Positions 48,841 to 58,015 of a stretch of DNA of 64,000 bases are shown one piece after another. The position numbers and the translations under genes were made by a program. The DNA is from Serratia silvae (lineage in GTDB: Bacteria > Pseudomonadota > Gammaproteobacteria > Enterobacterales > Enterobacteriaceae). How positions within the stretch are numbered: position 1 is the stretch's first letter; each line of letters opens with the position of its first letter. The stretch is taken from the NCBI RefSeq assembly GCF_023282985.1, contig NZ_JAGQDC010000009.1:119535-183534 (forward strand). The letters run 5' to 3'. A model generated the notes under the pieces. The model did no database searches. It was given only the letters and a program-made list of their open reading frames with translations, and was not told where the DNA came from.

Positions 48841-48845
48841 ACCCA

Positions 48846-49841
48846 TTATTTTGCCAGCACGCTCACCCACATTGGGCCTTTGCCGACCGGGTAACGCGCC
48901 AAGTCCGTCAGTTCACCGCTGTTCTGGTCAATCTGATACACACCGATATGGCCAGATTTCTGCCCTGCCGCAATCACGAAGCGACCACTGTGATCGATGT
49001 TGAAACCGCGTGGCTGCTCTTCTGTGGCATGGTGGCCTACCACCGCAATCTTGCCGCCGTCTTCCGAGACGCTGAATACGGTCAGGATGCTGGCGGTGCG
49101 ATCGCTGGTATACAGGAAACGGCCGTTTGGCGTGAGGTGGATATCCGCCGCCCAACGCGTGCCGGTGAAATCGGCAGGCATCATGTCCAGGCTTTGCACC
49201 AGCGTATATTTGCCACCGTTGGCTTCGATGGCGAACACGTCCACCGTGCCATCCAGTTCATTGACGCAGTAAGCGAATTTATCGTTGCCATGGAATGCCA
49301 TATGGCGAGGGCCTGCTCCGCTTGCCGTTGCGACGGCCTCTTGGCCGTGTGGCGTCAGTTGGCCCTGCTGGCTCAGATTGAACAGGCGGATGCGGTCCTC
49401 TTTCAGGCACGGCACCAGCAGCAATTGATTGGTCGGGTCAATATTGGCCGAATGCGGCGCGGTCAGGCCATCGATCTGCTGGGTAGGCGCAAGCACCACA
49501 CCATCATGGCCAATCGGGCTGATGCTGGCACAGTTGCCGCTGTAAGAGGCGGAGAACAGATAACGGCCCTGCAAATCGGTGGAAATATGGGTTGGGCTGC
49601 CTGGTAGCGGTGCCATCCCTGCCTCATGCAATGTGCCATCTTCCGCGATACGGTAGCTGACAATGCCAAACGCCGGACGTACCCCAACATACAGATGAGT
49701 CTTGTCCGGGTGGATCGCCATCGGCTGTACCTGCCCCGCGACCTCGACCGTTTGCAGCAGCGCCAGTGCGCCCTTGTCGTCTAACTGCCACACGTGGATC
49801 TGCTGGCTCTCCGGGCTGGCGACATAAACGATTTGCTTCAT
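48846..49841 (-). CDS. pgl: 6-phosphogluconolactonase (YbhE type)
   Basis: A 331-residue seven-bladed beta-propeller lactonase of the pentose phosphate pathway, hydrolysing 6-phosphogluconolactone. It starts [20 protein letters not shown] and shows recurring blade motifs ([42 protein letters not shown]), with the same length as E. coli Pgl. Convergent with ybhB, divergent from ybhA. Confidence 0.95.
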   Translation of the reverse strand: MKQIVYVASPESQQIHVWQLDDKGALALLQTVEVAGQVQPMAIHPDKTHLYVGVRPAFGIVSYRIAEDGTLHEAGMAPLPGSPTHISTDLQGRYLFSASYSGNCASISPIGHDGVVLAPTQQIDGLTAPHSANIDPTNQLLLVPCLKEDRIRLFNLSQQGQLTPHGQEAVATASGAGPRHMAFHGNDKFAYCVNELDGTVDVFAIEANGGKYTLVQSLDMMPADFTGTRWAADIHLTPNGRFLYTSDRTASILTVFSVSEDGGKIAVVGHHATEEQPRGFNIDHSGRFVIAAGQKSGHIGVYQIDQNSGELTDLARYPVGKGPMWVSVLAK

Positions 49842-49996
49842 TTGCTCTCCTTAATGAGAAAGGGTAACCGGTTTCAGTTTGTTCTAGCTTACGCGACATT
49901 TGTGACATGGCAACCCTGGCAGGTTACGCAGTTTTATCGAACGGTTATCCGGTGTACCATCGCGGTAATTTTCTTGCTAACTATAATGAGACCGCT

Positions 49997-50818
49997 ATGA
50001 GCTACCGTGTTATTGCCCTCGATTTAGACGGCACTTTGCTAGACAACCAAAAACGTATCTTACCGCAATCGCTGGCCGCACTGGAGGAAGCCCGTGCCGC
50101 CGGGGTGAAAGTCGTGGTGGTCACCGGCCGCCATCACGTGGCTATCCATCCGTTTTATCAGGCACTGCAAATCGATACGCCAGCCATTTGTTGTAACGGC
50201 ACCTATCTGTACGACTTCCAGCAGAAAAAGGTACTGGCTTCCGATCCGCTGGCAAAAGAGCAGGCCAAGCAGGTACTGCAACTGCTCAAGCAAAACGATA
50301 TTCACGGCCTGATGTATGTTGACGACGCCATGCTGTATCAGGAAACAAGCGGTCATGTGATCCGTTCGCTGGCCTGGTCAGAGACTTTGCCGGTAGCCCA
50401 GCGCCCAACGTTGTTGCAGGTCAACAGCCTGATGCAGGCGGCGGATGAAGCGCAGGCTATCTGGAAGTTTGCCACGTCACATAGCGATCTCCCAGCGCTG
50501 CGCAGCTTTGCCGAAATGGTAGAAAAAGAGCTGGGCCTGGCCTGTGAATGGTCCTGGCACGATCAGGTGGACATTGCCAAAGGCGGCAACAGCAAGGGCA
50601 AACGTCTGCAGCAGTGGGTGGAGTCACAGGGGTTGAGCATGGATCAGGTGGTCGCCTTTGGTGACAACTACAACGACCTGAGCATGCTTGAGGCCGTTGG
50701 GCTGGGCGTTGCCATGGGTAATGCCGATAATGCCATCAAGGAACGAGCGGATCTGGTGATTGCCGACCATCTGCAGCCGGGTATTGCCGAGGTTATCCGT
50801 TCTCGCGTGTTGAATTAA
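49997..50818 (+). CDS. ybhA: HAD-IIB phosphatase YbhA (pyridoxal phosphatase type)
   Basis: A 273-residue HAD-superfamily Cof-type phosphatase. Nucleophile D9 and acid/base D11 are in ALDLDGTLL; motif II VTGR and motif IV VAFGDNYNDLSML are intact. E. coli YbhA dephosphorylates PLP and some sugar phosphates. The start at 49997 matches the family; upstream in-frame codons are not conserved. Confidence 0.93.
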   Translation: MSYRVIALDLDGTLLDNQKRILPQSLAALEEARAAGVKVVVVTGRHHVAIHPFYQALQIDTPAICCNGTYLYDFQQKKVLASDPLAKEQAKQVLQLLKQNDIHGLMYVDDAMLYQETSGHVIRSLAWSETLPVAQRPTLLQVNSLMQAADEAQAIWKFATSHSDLPALRSFAEMVEKELGLACEWSWHDQVDIAKGGNSKGKRLQQWVESQGLSMDQVVAFGDNYNDLSMLEAVGLGVAMGNADNAIKERADLVIADHLQPGIAEVIRSRVLN

Positions 50819-50826
50819 GCAATTTT

Positions 50827-50860
50827 GCCCCTCATCCTTTGGTTTTTTAGCGAGAGGGGC
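50827..50860 (+). terminator. Possible terminator after ybhA
   Basis: GCCCCTC pairs with GAGGGGC across a 20-nt T-rich loop, nine bases after the ybhA stop. Short stem and large loop make it uncertain. Confidence 0.35.
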
Positions 50861-50905
50861 TAAACGTGCTGCAAATTGGATAAATAGCTGCACGTAAAGT
50901 TGCAA

Positions 50906-51012
50906 CAGGTAGGGAGCATACAGAACACCGACACGCCGTAAACCCATCCCTGGGGGCTCGAATCGCGCATCCATGCGCTCAACAGTCAGTTAACCTGTAT
51001 GCTCCCCACCTG
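50906..51012. repeat. Palindromic intergenic element between ybhA and modC
   Basis: CAGGTAGGGAGCATACAG (50906-50923) and CTGTATGCTCCCCACCTG (50995-51012) are 18-bp inverted arms with one mismatch, enclosing about 70 bases with CCCATCCCTGGGGGCTCG and GCGCATCCATGCGC. The CATCCCTG and GCGCATCC..GCGC motifs also occur in the repeat left of ybhL. It occupies most of the 308-bp convergent gap. Confidence 0.7.
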
Positions 51013-51126
51013 ACTCAAGCATTAGTGACGCGGTATAGAAGGTGCTGTTATTTAGCGTCATAACAACCTAACCACAACTCACTCAGGGTGAGGATAAATT
51101 TCGCTCAAACCGAACGATTCTTTCTG

Positions 51127-52194
51127 CTAGTTGCTCTCGCGGCTGATCGACACGCTCTTGACCTGTGCATACAGCCACTGACCGGGCCTGATAGCCAGAT
51201 CGTCACGTGCCCATGGGGTGATCCGCGCCCAAAGGATGTTTTCCCCAACCATCAGCTTCACTTCAACCTGCCCTGCCACATCCAGACACTCCACCACCTT
51301 GGCGGGCAGAATATTGCGGATGCTGCTGTTGGCTGGCGGTTGCAGCACTAAGGAAACGTCGGCGGCGTTGATACGAATACGCATTTGGCTGCCCACCGGC
51401 GCTTCAATACCGCCGACCCACAGCCGCTGATCGCCCAGTGCCAACGCGGTCATGGCATAACGCGGATGATGCTCAATCACGCTAACGCTCAACACGCTAC
51501 TCTGATCTTCACGCTGTAGCCAAGGCCGCAACGCGCTGCTGGCCCAAACCTCTTCCAGCCCGCCATACGCCCGCACCTGGCCGTTATCCAGCACCATCAC
51601 CTGCTCTGCCAGGCGCAAGATCTCGTCCATACTGTGGCTGACATAAAGGATGGGGATGTTGACGTCCTGCGCTAGCCGCTCCAGATACGGCAACAGCTCA
51701 CGCTTGCGCGGCATATCAAGCGAGGCCAGCGGTTCATCCATTAGCAACAGTTCCGGCGCGGTTAGCAACGCCCGGCCAATCGCGACGCGTTGTTTCTCAC
51801 CGCCTGAGAGGGTCAAAGGCAAGCGATTCAGCAACGGCGCAATCCCTAATAGCTCAACAATGCTGTCAAACTGGCCACGCATACTGGCCGCCATACCGTA
51901 TTGCAGGTTGCCGCGCACGCGATAATGCGGGAACAGGCGCGCATCCTGGAAAACATAGCCAACCCGGCGTTTTTCCGGTGGCAAACAGACACCGCTGGCG
52001 GTATCCACCAGCGTTCGGCCATTAAGGACAATCCGCCCCTGCTGCACCAGCGTCAGGCCACCAATGGCATTGATCAATGAGGTTTTACCTGCCCCGGAAA
52101 GCCCGAAGATCGCGGTGATCCCCTGAGCCGGCAAATTTGCCTGCACGTTGAGATTGAGATCGCCAAGCTGTTGGGAGAAATCCAGTTCTAACAT
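51127..52194 (-). CDS. modC: Molybdate ABC transporter ATP-binding protein
   Basis: A 355-residue ATPase: Walker [10 protein letters not shown] (about 32-40), signature [15 protein letters not shown], Walker [13 protein letters not shown], and a C-terminal molybdate-binding TOBE domain from about residue 290. Energises molybdate import. Its ATG directly follows the modB stop, with no gap. Confidence 0.96.
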   Translation of the reverse strand: MLELDFSQQLGDLNLNVQANLPAQGITAIFGLSGAGKTSLINAIGGLTLVQQGRIVLNGRTLVDTASGVCLPPEKRRVGYVFQDARLFPHYRVRGNLQYGMAASMRGQFDSIVELLGIAPLLNRLPLTLSGGEKQRVAIGRALLTAPELLLMDEPLASLDMPRKRELLPYLERLAQDVNIPILYVSHSMDEILRLAEQVMVLDNGQVRAYGGLEEVWASSALRPWLQREDQSSVLSVSVIEHHPRYAMTALALGDQRLWVGGIEAPVGSQMRIRINAADVSLVLQPPANSSIRNILPAKVVECLDVAGQVEVKLMVGENILWARITPWARDDLAIRPGQWLYAQVKSVSISRESN

Positions 52195-52890
52195 CTATAA
52201 GCCCATACGCTTGCGGCCCCAGCGGGCCAGCCATTCGGAAACCATCAGGGCAGCCAGTGCCAACACGATGGCAATCACGCACAAACGCGCTGCCGCCGCC
52301 TCGGCCCCTGGCGTTTCGATCAGGGTGTACATTGCCAGCGGGATGGTACGGGTTTCACCAGGGATATTGGAGACAAAGGTGATGGTGGCGCCAAACTCGC
52401 CCAAAGAGCGGGCAAAGGCCAACACCACACCAACGATCACGCCGGGCAGCGAAAGCGGTAAGGTGATGGTGAAAAATACCCGCCACGGATTGGCGCCCAG
52501 GGTGCGGGCCGCCTGTTCCAAACGGGTATCCACCGCTTCCAGCGACATACGGATAGCACGCACCATCAGCGGGAAGGCCACCACCGCCGAAGCCAAGGCG
52601 GCACCACGCCAGCTGAAACTGAAGCTGAAGCTGAAACCAAACCAGTTGTACAGCCATTCGCCGATAAAGCCGCGCCGCCCCATGGCGATCAGCAGCAGAT
52701 AGCCCACCACCACCGGTGGCAGGACTAACGGCAGATGAATAATGCTATCCAACAACGATTTACCGGGGAAATTGCAGCGCACCAGGATCCAGGCCATCAA
52801 AATACCCAGCGGCAAACTACAGATCACCGCCAGGCTGGAGACTTTCAGGCTCAGTTCAACCGCCTGCCATTCATACTCACTTAACATCAT
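52195..52890 (-). CDS. modB: Molybdate ABC transporter permease
   Basis: A 231-residue inner-membrane permease with about five helices and the EAA cytoplasmic loop (QAARTLGANPWRVFFTITLPLSLPG) that docks ModC. Its ATG overlaps the modA stop by four bases. Confidence 0.95.
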   Translation of the reverse strand: MMLSEYEWQAVELSLKVSSLAVICSLPLGILMAWILVRCNFPGKSLLDSIIHLPLVLPPVVVGYLLLIAMGRRGFIGEWLYNWFGFSFSFSFSWRGAALASAVVAFPLMVRAIRMSLEAVDTRLEQAARTLGANPWRVFFTITLPLSLPGVIVGVVLAFARSLGEFGATITFVSNIPGETRTIPLAMYTLIETPGAEAAAARLCVIAIVLALAALMVSEWLARWGRKRMGL

Positions 52891-53660
52891 TTACGCGGGG
52901 TGAATCCATAATGTTCGAAAATCGCCGCGGCTTGCGGGCTTTTCAGATAATCGTAGAAAGCCGTCACGGCTGGCGTCTGGTGATCTTTAACGATAGCCAT
53001 TGGATATTCAACCGGCTTGTGGCTGTCTTCCGGGAAGATGGCGATCACTTTGACCTTATCGCTGGCCACGGCGTCGGAGCCGTAAACGATACCCAGGGGG
53101 GCTTCTTCACGCTCAACCATGGCCATGGCGCTGCGCACGTTATTAGCCCGCGCCAGCTGAGGTTCCAGCGTGGTCCATGCCCCCAGGTTCTGCAACGCTT
53201 CTTTGGCGTAGATGCCCGCAGGGACATGATCCGGATCGCCTACGGACAGGCGGCCACCGTTGAGCAATTTGGCCCAGTCGGTTTGCTTGTTGATCGTGAT
53301 TTTATCTTGTTTGGCCGATTTGGCAGCGATCAGCACCAGTTCGTTACCTAACAGGGTATAACGGGTGTCTTTCACCATCTGCTGCTTATCGATGGCGTAA
53401 TCCATCCATTGCTGATCGGCAGAGATAAACATATCCGCAGGTGCCCCTTGCTCAATCTGGCGTGCCAGCGTTGAGGAGGAAGCAAAAGAGGAGACGACTT
53501 CGACGTCTTTGCCTTTCTGGTATTCAGTGGCGATATCTTGTAAGGCGTTGGTCAGCGAGGCCGCGGCAAACACGGTGATTTTCTCCGCCGCAGAAACCTG
53601 TGCCACCAGCCCGCAAGCCAATGCCACACCGCCAACCCAGTTAATCCATTGCTGTTTCAT
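52887..53660 (-). CDS. modA: Periplasmic molybdate-binding protein
   Basis: A 257-residue binding protein, the same length as E. coli ModA. The signal peptide ends near VSA-A24; TVFAAASLTNALQDIA and SSFASSSTLARQIEQGAPAD carry oxyanion-binding serines. First gene of modABC, under the ModE operator at 53692-53715. Confidence 0.96.
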   Translation of the reverse strand: MKQQWINWVGGVALACGLVAQVSAAEKITVFAAASLTNALQDIATEYQKGKDVEVVSSFASSSTLARQIEQGAPADMFISADQQWMDYAIDKQQMVKDTRYTLLGNELVLIAAKSAKQDKITINKQTDWAKLLNGGRLSVGDPDHVPAGIYAKEALQNLGAWTTLEPQLARANNVRSAMAMVEREEAPLGIVYGSDAVASDKVKVIAIFPEDSHKPVEYPMAIVKDHQTPAVTAFYDYLKSPQAAAIFEHYGFTPRK

Positions 53661-53691
53661 TGTTTTCTCCGCAAGTTAACTATCATCACAT

Positions 53692-53715
53692 CGCTATGTA
53701 AAAAATAATATAACG
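53692..53715. promoter_or_regulatory. ModE operator of modABC
   Basis: CGCTATGT-8 bases-ATATAACG, the 24-bp 8+8+8 dyad pattern of ModE sites, 32 bp upstream of the modA ATG. It matches the site at moaA (37980-38003) in arrangement. Confidence 0.82.
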
Positions 53716-53772
53716 CAGCGAGAACGATTGTCATGCGGTTTATCGGCAAAGCGGGAGATAACTTGAGAAATA

Positions 53773-53794
53773 CCCGCCAAGATAGCTCGGCGGG
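53773..53794 (-). terminator. Terminator-like hairpin after acrZ
   Basis: CCCGCC pairs with GGCGGG around a 10-nt loop; on the minus strand TATTT follows. It begins 16 bases beyond the acrZ stop. Confidence 0.5.
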
Positions 53795-53809
53795 CATTTG
53801 GGAGGGGGA

Positions 53810-54070
<261 letters not shown>

Positions 54071-54134
54071 TCAGTTGGCGCTTTGCTGCAAATCGGTGAC
54101 AATAGCCAGACTTACAGCCTTATAAGGACCCATC

Positions 54135-54926
54135 ATGCAGGCCGAGATCCTCCTTACCTTAAAGCTGCAACAGAAGCTGTTCGCAGACCCACGCCGCATC
54201 GCACTGCTCAAGCAAGTGGTACATACCGGCTCGATCAGCCAGGGAGCCAAACTGGCGGGGATCAGCTACAAAAGCGCCTGGGATGCCATCAACGAGATGA
54301 ATCAACTAGCCGAGCAAACGGTGGTCGAACGCGTTACCGGTGGCAAAGGCGGCGGCGGCGCACAGGTGACCCGTTATGGCTTGCGGCTGATCCAACTTTA
54401 CGATCTGCTGGGCCAAATCCAGCAGAAGGCCTTTGACGTGTTACAGCAGGACAATCTGCCGTTGGATAGCCTATTGGCCGCCATCGCCCGTTTCTCGTTG
54501 CAAACCAGCGCCCGCAACCAGTTTTTCGGCACCGTGATTGAACGCGACCACCAGCAGGTCCAACAGCATATCAGCCTGCTGCTGGCCGACGGCCACACCC
54601 GCCTGACCGCTGCCGTCACTCAGCAAAGCGCCGACCGGCTACAGTTGACGCCGGGCAAAGAGGTATTGGCCCTGATTAAAGCGCCTTGGGTGAAGTTGAG
54701 CACCGATCCGGCTTCGACCGGCCTGGCCGATAACGCGTTGGCAGGTTCCGTTGCCAGTATCCAACCTGGCTGCGATCACAGCGAGGTGCTGGTGACGCTC
54801 AACGGTGGAGAAACACTGTGCGCCACCGTCAGCAACCAGGAACTTGCACAGTTGAAACTGAGCGTCGGCACGCCGATACACGCCTTGTTCAACGCCGATC
54901 GGGTGATTGTCGCGACGTTGTGTTAA
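54135..54926 (+). CDS. modE: Molybdate-dependent transcriptional regulator ModE
   Basis: A 263-residue regulator: an N-terminal winged helix (GSISQGAKLAGISYKSAWDAI, residues about 33-53) and two C-terminal molybdate-binding TOBE domains (SARNQFFGTVI near 125 and DNALAGSVASI near 200). Represses modABC and activates moaA with bound molybdate; both target sites are visible in this window. Confidence 0.96.
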   Translation: MQAEILLTLKLQQKLFADPRRIALLKQVVHTGSISQGAKLAGISYKSAWDAINEMNQLAEQTVVERVTGGKGGGGAQVTRYGLRLIQLYDLLGQIQQKAFDVLQQDNLPLDSLLAAIARFSLQTSARNQFFGTVIERDHQQVQQHISLLLADGHTRLTAAVTQQSADRLQLTPGKEVLALIKAPWVKLSTDPASTGLADNALAGSVASIQPGCDHSEVLVTLNGGETLCATVSNQELAQLKLSVGTPIHALFNADRVIVATLC

Positions 54927-55016
54927 ACGCAACGTCACGTTGCAGTATTGCCGATTGACATCTTTTCCGCTTGCGCCTATTTCTAAAGCGAAACATTGCA
55001 GAATAGGGATTAGAAG

Positions 55017-56486
55017 ATGTCGTCGTTGCACATTTCGCAAGGTTCATTTCGTTTAAGCGATACCCGCACGCTGGAGCTGGATCGGCTTGATATTCAGTCC
55101 GGCGATAGCTGGGCGTTCGTCGGGGCTAACGGCAGCGGAAAATCCGCGCTGGCCCGGGCGCTGGCCGGTGGGCTGACGTTGCTGAAAGGCGAACGCCACA
55201 GTGATTTTCGCCACGTAGTACGGCTCTCCTTTGAGCAGTTGCAAAAGCTGGTCAGCGATGAATGGCAGCGCAACAATACCGACCTGCTCAGCGCGGACGA
55301 AGACGACACTGGCCGCACCACGGCGGAAATCATTCAGGAAGAGCACAAAGATCCCGCTCGCTGCGCACAGTTGGCAGAGCAGTTTGGCATCACGCCCCTG
55401 CTTACGCGCCGTTTCAAATATCTCTCTACCGGTGAGACCCGCAAAACCCTGCTGTGTCGCGCTCTGATGGCCCAACCCGATTTATTGATCCTCGATGAGC
55501 CGTTCGACGGGCTGGACGTCAATTCACGCGCTCAGCTCGCCACCCTGCTTGGCAAACTTTCACAGCAGGGTTATACCGTGGTCCTGGTGCTCAACCGGTT
55601 TGATGAAATCCCAGGTTTCATTGAGCAGGTCGGCGTGCTGGCCGATTGCACCCTCACCAGCCAGGGGGCACGGCAGCAGGTGATGGCCGACACGCTGGTC
55701 GCCCAACTGGCGCACAGTGAAAACCTCAACGGCTTGACGCTGCCAGAAACCGAAGATCCTACCCAGGTCATCAGGCTGCCGGACGATCGGCCACTGATCG
55801 TACTGCGTGATGGCGTAGTGAGCTACAACGATCGTCCCATTCTCAATCAACTCAGTTGGCAGGTTAATCCCGGTGAACACTGGCAGATCGTTGGCCCGAA
55901 CGGGGCGGGAAAGTCCACCCTGCTCAGCCTGATCACCGGCGATCATCCGCAAGGTTACAGCAACGATCTGACGCTGTTTGGCCGCCGACGCGGCAGTGGG
56001 GAAACCATCTGGGATATCAAACGCCATATCGGCTACGTCAGTAGCAGCCTGCATCTGGACTACCGGGTCAGTTCCAGCGTGCGTAACGTGATCCTGTCAG
56101 GCTTCTTTGATTCGATCGGTATTTATCAGGCGGTTTCCGACCGTCAGCATCAGCTGACCTCGCAATGGCTGGCGCTGCTCGGGCTTGACGCTATGGGCGA
56201 TGCCCCCTTCCATAGCCTGTCCTGGGGCCAGCAACGCCTGGCGCTGATCGCCCGGGCGTTAGTCAAACATCCGGCGCTGCTGATCCTTGATGAGCCACTG
56301 CAAGGCTTGGATCCGCTGAACCGCCAGTTGGTACGGCGCTTCGTGGATGTGCTGATACAACAAGGCTCGACTCAGTTGCTGTTTGTTTCACACCACGCAG
56401 AAGATGCACCACAATGCATCACCCACCGTTTCTCCTTCATCCCTGAAGGCGATGGCTACCGCTATCAGCAAGACGTCCTGGCTTAA
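55017..56486 (+). CDS. modF: ModF, duplicated ABC ATPase
   Basis: A 489-residue soluble protein with two ATPase domains. Walker A motifs are GANGSGKSALA and GPNGAGKST; the first signature is YLSTGETRK, the second LSWGQQRLAL; Walker B motifs are LLILDEPFDGLD and LLILDEPLQGLD. Linked to modE as in E. coli, where it is associated with molybdate metabolism without an essential role. Confidence 0.93.
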   Translation: MSSLHISQGSFRLSDTRTLELDRLDIQSGDSWAFVGANGSGKSALARALAGGLTLLKGERHSDFRHVVRLSFEQLQKLVSDEWQRNNTDLLSADEDDTGRTTAEIIQEEHKDPARCAQLAEQFGITPLLTRRFKYLSTGETRKTLLCRALMAQPDLLILDEPFDGLDVNSRAQLATLLGKLSQQGYTVVLVLNRFDEIPGFIEQVGVLADCTLTSQGARQQVMADTLVAQLAHSENLNGLTLPETEDPTQVIRLPDDRPLIVLRDGVVSYNDRPILNQLSWQVNPGEHWQIVGPNGAGKSTLLSLITGDHPQGYSNDLTLFGRRRGSGETIWDIKRHIGYVSSSLHLDYRVSSSVRNVILSGFFDSIGIYQAVSDRQHQLTSQWLALLGLDAMGDAPFHSLSWGQQRLALIARALVKHPALLILDEPLQGLDPLNRQLVRRFVDVLIQQGSTQLLFVSHHAEDAPQCITHRFSFIPEGDGYRYQQDVLA

Positions 56487-56494
56487 CATACTTC

Positions 56495-56520
56495 GGGGTG
56501 AGTGCTACAGCGCTCATCCT
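56495..56520 (+). terminator. Hairpin after modF
   Basis: GGGGTGAGTGC pairs with GCGCTCATCCT (three G-U pairs) around a TACA loop, nine bases after the modF stop. No T-run. Confidence 0.45.
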
Positions 56521-56609
56521 GGGGACATATCCGGCAACACTTCCTCCATAACGCATCGCATTTGGCCTTTTATCATAAAAGGGCACAGAGACGTTTTTTT
56601 GGAGAAGGT

Positions 56610-56828
56610 ATGTCCGCCGCGCTGATTATTATTGACCTGATTGAAGATTTGGCTGGCCCTAAAGGGCGGGTGAATCACTGCCGCGAACAGATCGTAACGC
56701 GAGATGTGATCGCGCACGTCAATACTGCTGCGGCCTACGCGCGGGTGCGTAAAATCCCGGTGATTTGGTTGCGCACCGGTTTTGCCGACGAGTATGGCAC
56801 GATTAACTACTGTCCCGACCTTTGCTAG
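56610..56828 (+). pseudogene. Truncated isochorismatase-family cysteine hydrolase
   Basis: Seventy-two codons matching only the N-terminal third of the family (usually about 190-210 residues): MSAALIIIDLIEDLAG has the catalytic aspartate, and ARVRKIPVIWLRTGF follows. Translation stops after NYCPDLC; the lysine and catalytic cysteine regions are missing and no continuation is visible in the 68 bases before the next ORF. GGAGAAGG still precedes the ATG. It occupies part of the place where galE lies in E. coli. Confidence 0.75.
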
Positions 56829-56932
56829 CGCTAGCTTGTGCTACTATCCCAATTAGTGCTCGTTTAACCAGACATTAACACGCCGGATTTCCGGCATTGA
56901 GCGCCGTGTATCTATTTAAAGGGATAGCTATT

Positions 56933-57751
56933 ATGTGGGGCGTACTTTCGGCTTCGTTGTTTTTTTTGCCATTTAATCGGCTGATTGCCTCGGTAGTATT
57001 GGCTGCCGCCGCTGCAATGGGGATTTACCACCATATCCTGACGCCCGTCAGCCTGGGGTATCTGGCGGTTATCGCTATCGCCATCTGGCTTCATCAGCAC
57101 TATAGCCAGCAGCGCAGCATCACGCTGGTGCTGGAACTGTTTTTAGTCGCCAGCTCAATCGCCCTGTTTTACCACCTGATACCGGGCTTCAATAACCAAT
57201 TGATGGTCGATCAGGACAAAGTGGGCCCGATGAGCTCACCGTATTCCATGTATTACAACTTCGATAAGGCACTGGTGCCCTTCCTACTATTAGCCTGCCT
57301 GCCAACGCTGTTTAACGCGGGCAAACCCGACAAGCAGGTAGGCGTCAGCGCCTGGCTGATCCTGGTGCTCGGCATACCTGCGGTGCTGCTGTTAGCGGTG
57401 GCGCTCGGTGGTCTGAAGATTGAGCTGCATCTGCCCTCCTGGATCCTGGCTTTCATTATGGCCAACCTGTTTTTTGTTTCGATGGCCGAAGAAGCACTGT
57501 TCCGTGGCTATTTGCAGCAGCGCCTGCGCCAGTGGCTGGGTGCCTATCCGGCACTGATTATCACTGCCCTGCTGTTTGGTGCCGCTCACTTTGCCGGTGG
57601 CACGTTGATGATGGCATTTGCCACGCTGGCGGGGGTGATTTATGGCCTGGCCTGGATGTGGAGCGGCCGCCTGTGGGTGCCCATTCTCTTCCACTTTGGG
57701 CTAAATCTGGTCCATTTGCTGTTCTTTACCTACCCGGCTTACCAATATTAG
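56933..57751 (+). CDS. CPBP-family intramembrane protease-like protein
   Basis: About 272 residues with around eight hydrophobic segments. The CPBP (Abi) motifs are visible: EEALFRGYLQ, FGAAHFAGG and HFGLNL, the putative intramembrane metalloprotease residues. The start is uncertain: the ATG at 56933 follows AAAGGGA; TTG at 56897 and GTG at 56906 are in frame. Target unknown; relatives process membrane substrates or confer bacteriocin self-immunity. It lies just upstream of the gal operon, in the galE position of E. coli. Confidence 0.8.
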   Translation: MWGVLSASLFFLPFNRLIASVVLAAAAAMGIYHHILTPVSLGYLAVIAIAIWLHQHYSQQRSITLVLELFLVASSIALFYHLIPGFNNQLMVDQDKVGPMSSPYSMYYNFDKALVPFLLLACLPTLFNAGKPDKQVGVSAWLILVLGIPAVLLLAVALGGLKIELHLPSWILAFIMANLFFVSMAEEALFRGYLQQRLRQWLGAYPALIITALLFGAAHFAGGTLMMAFATLAGVIYGLAWMWSGRLWVPILFHFGLNLVHLLFFTYPAYQY

Positions 57752-57760
57752 TCCCCCTCC

Positions 57761-57786
57761 AGGCTGGCAGATTTCTCTGCCAGCCT
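57761..57786 (+). terminator. Hairpin after the CPBP gene
   Basis: AGGCTGGCAGA pairs perfectly with TCTGCCAGCCT (11 bp) around a TTTC loop, nine bases after the stop codon. No T-run. Confidence 0.55.
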
Positions 57787-57858
57787 GCGCTGTGTAATCG
57801 CTACCACTTAACTACCCCCAAAGCCTCTCAGACCTCAACAGGTTTATAGTCTCAATCA

Positions 57859-57874
57859 ATGTAAGCGATTCCAT
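57859..57874. promoter_or_regulatory. External gal operator (GalR/GalS)
   Basis: ATGTAAGCGATTCCAT matches the GTGTAAACGATTCCAC type of gal operator. Its centre lies about 60 bp before the predicted start of transcription, as OE does in E. coli. Confidence 0.82.
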
Positions 57875-57910
57875 TTTTCGCGCTAGATCACCTTTTTATT
57901 ACTGCGGGCG

Positions 57911-57919
57911 TGCTATCTT
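57911..57919 (+). promoter_or_regulatory. Extended -10 gal promoter
   Basis: TGCTATCTT fits an extended -10 element (TGnTATnnT). Start of transcription would be near 57926, about 90 bases before galT, placing the two gal operators near -60 and +51. Confidence 0.5.
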
Positions 57920-57969
57920 CTAGCCATTATTTTCCAAAATGCACTCGACTATAGTCGGTCACGCAGCAG

Positions 57970-57985
57970 GTGAAAGCGATTACAG
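57970..57985. promoter_or_regulatory. Internal gal operator (GalR/GalS)
   Basis: GTGAAAGCGATTACAG matches the gal operator consensus and lies 111 bp from the external operator, close to the spacing of the E. coli pair that loops DNA. Confidence 0.8.
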
Positions 57986-58015
57986 TTAGCCCCGTCGCGA
58001 GATAAAGGAAGCGCT

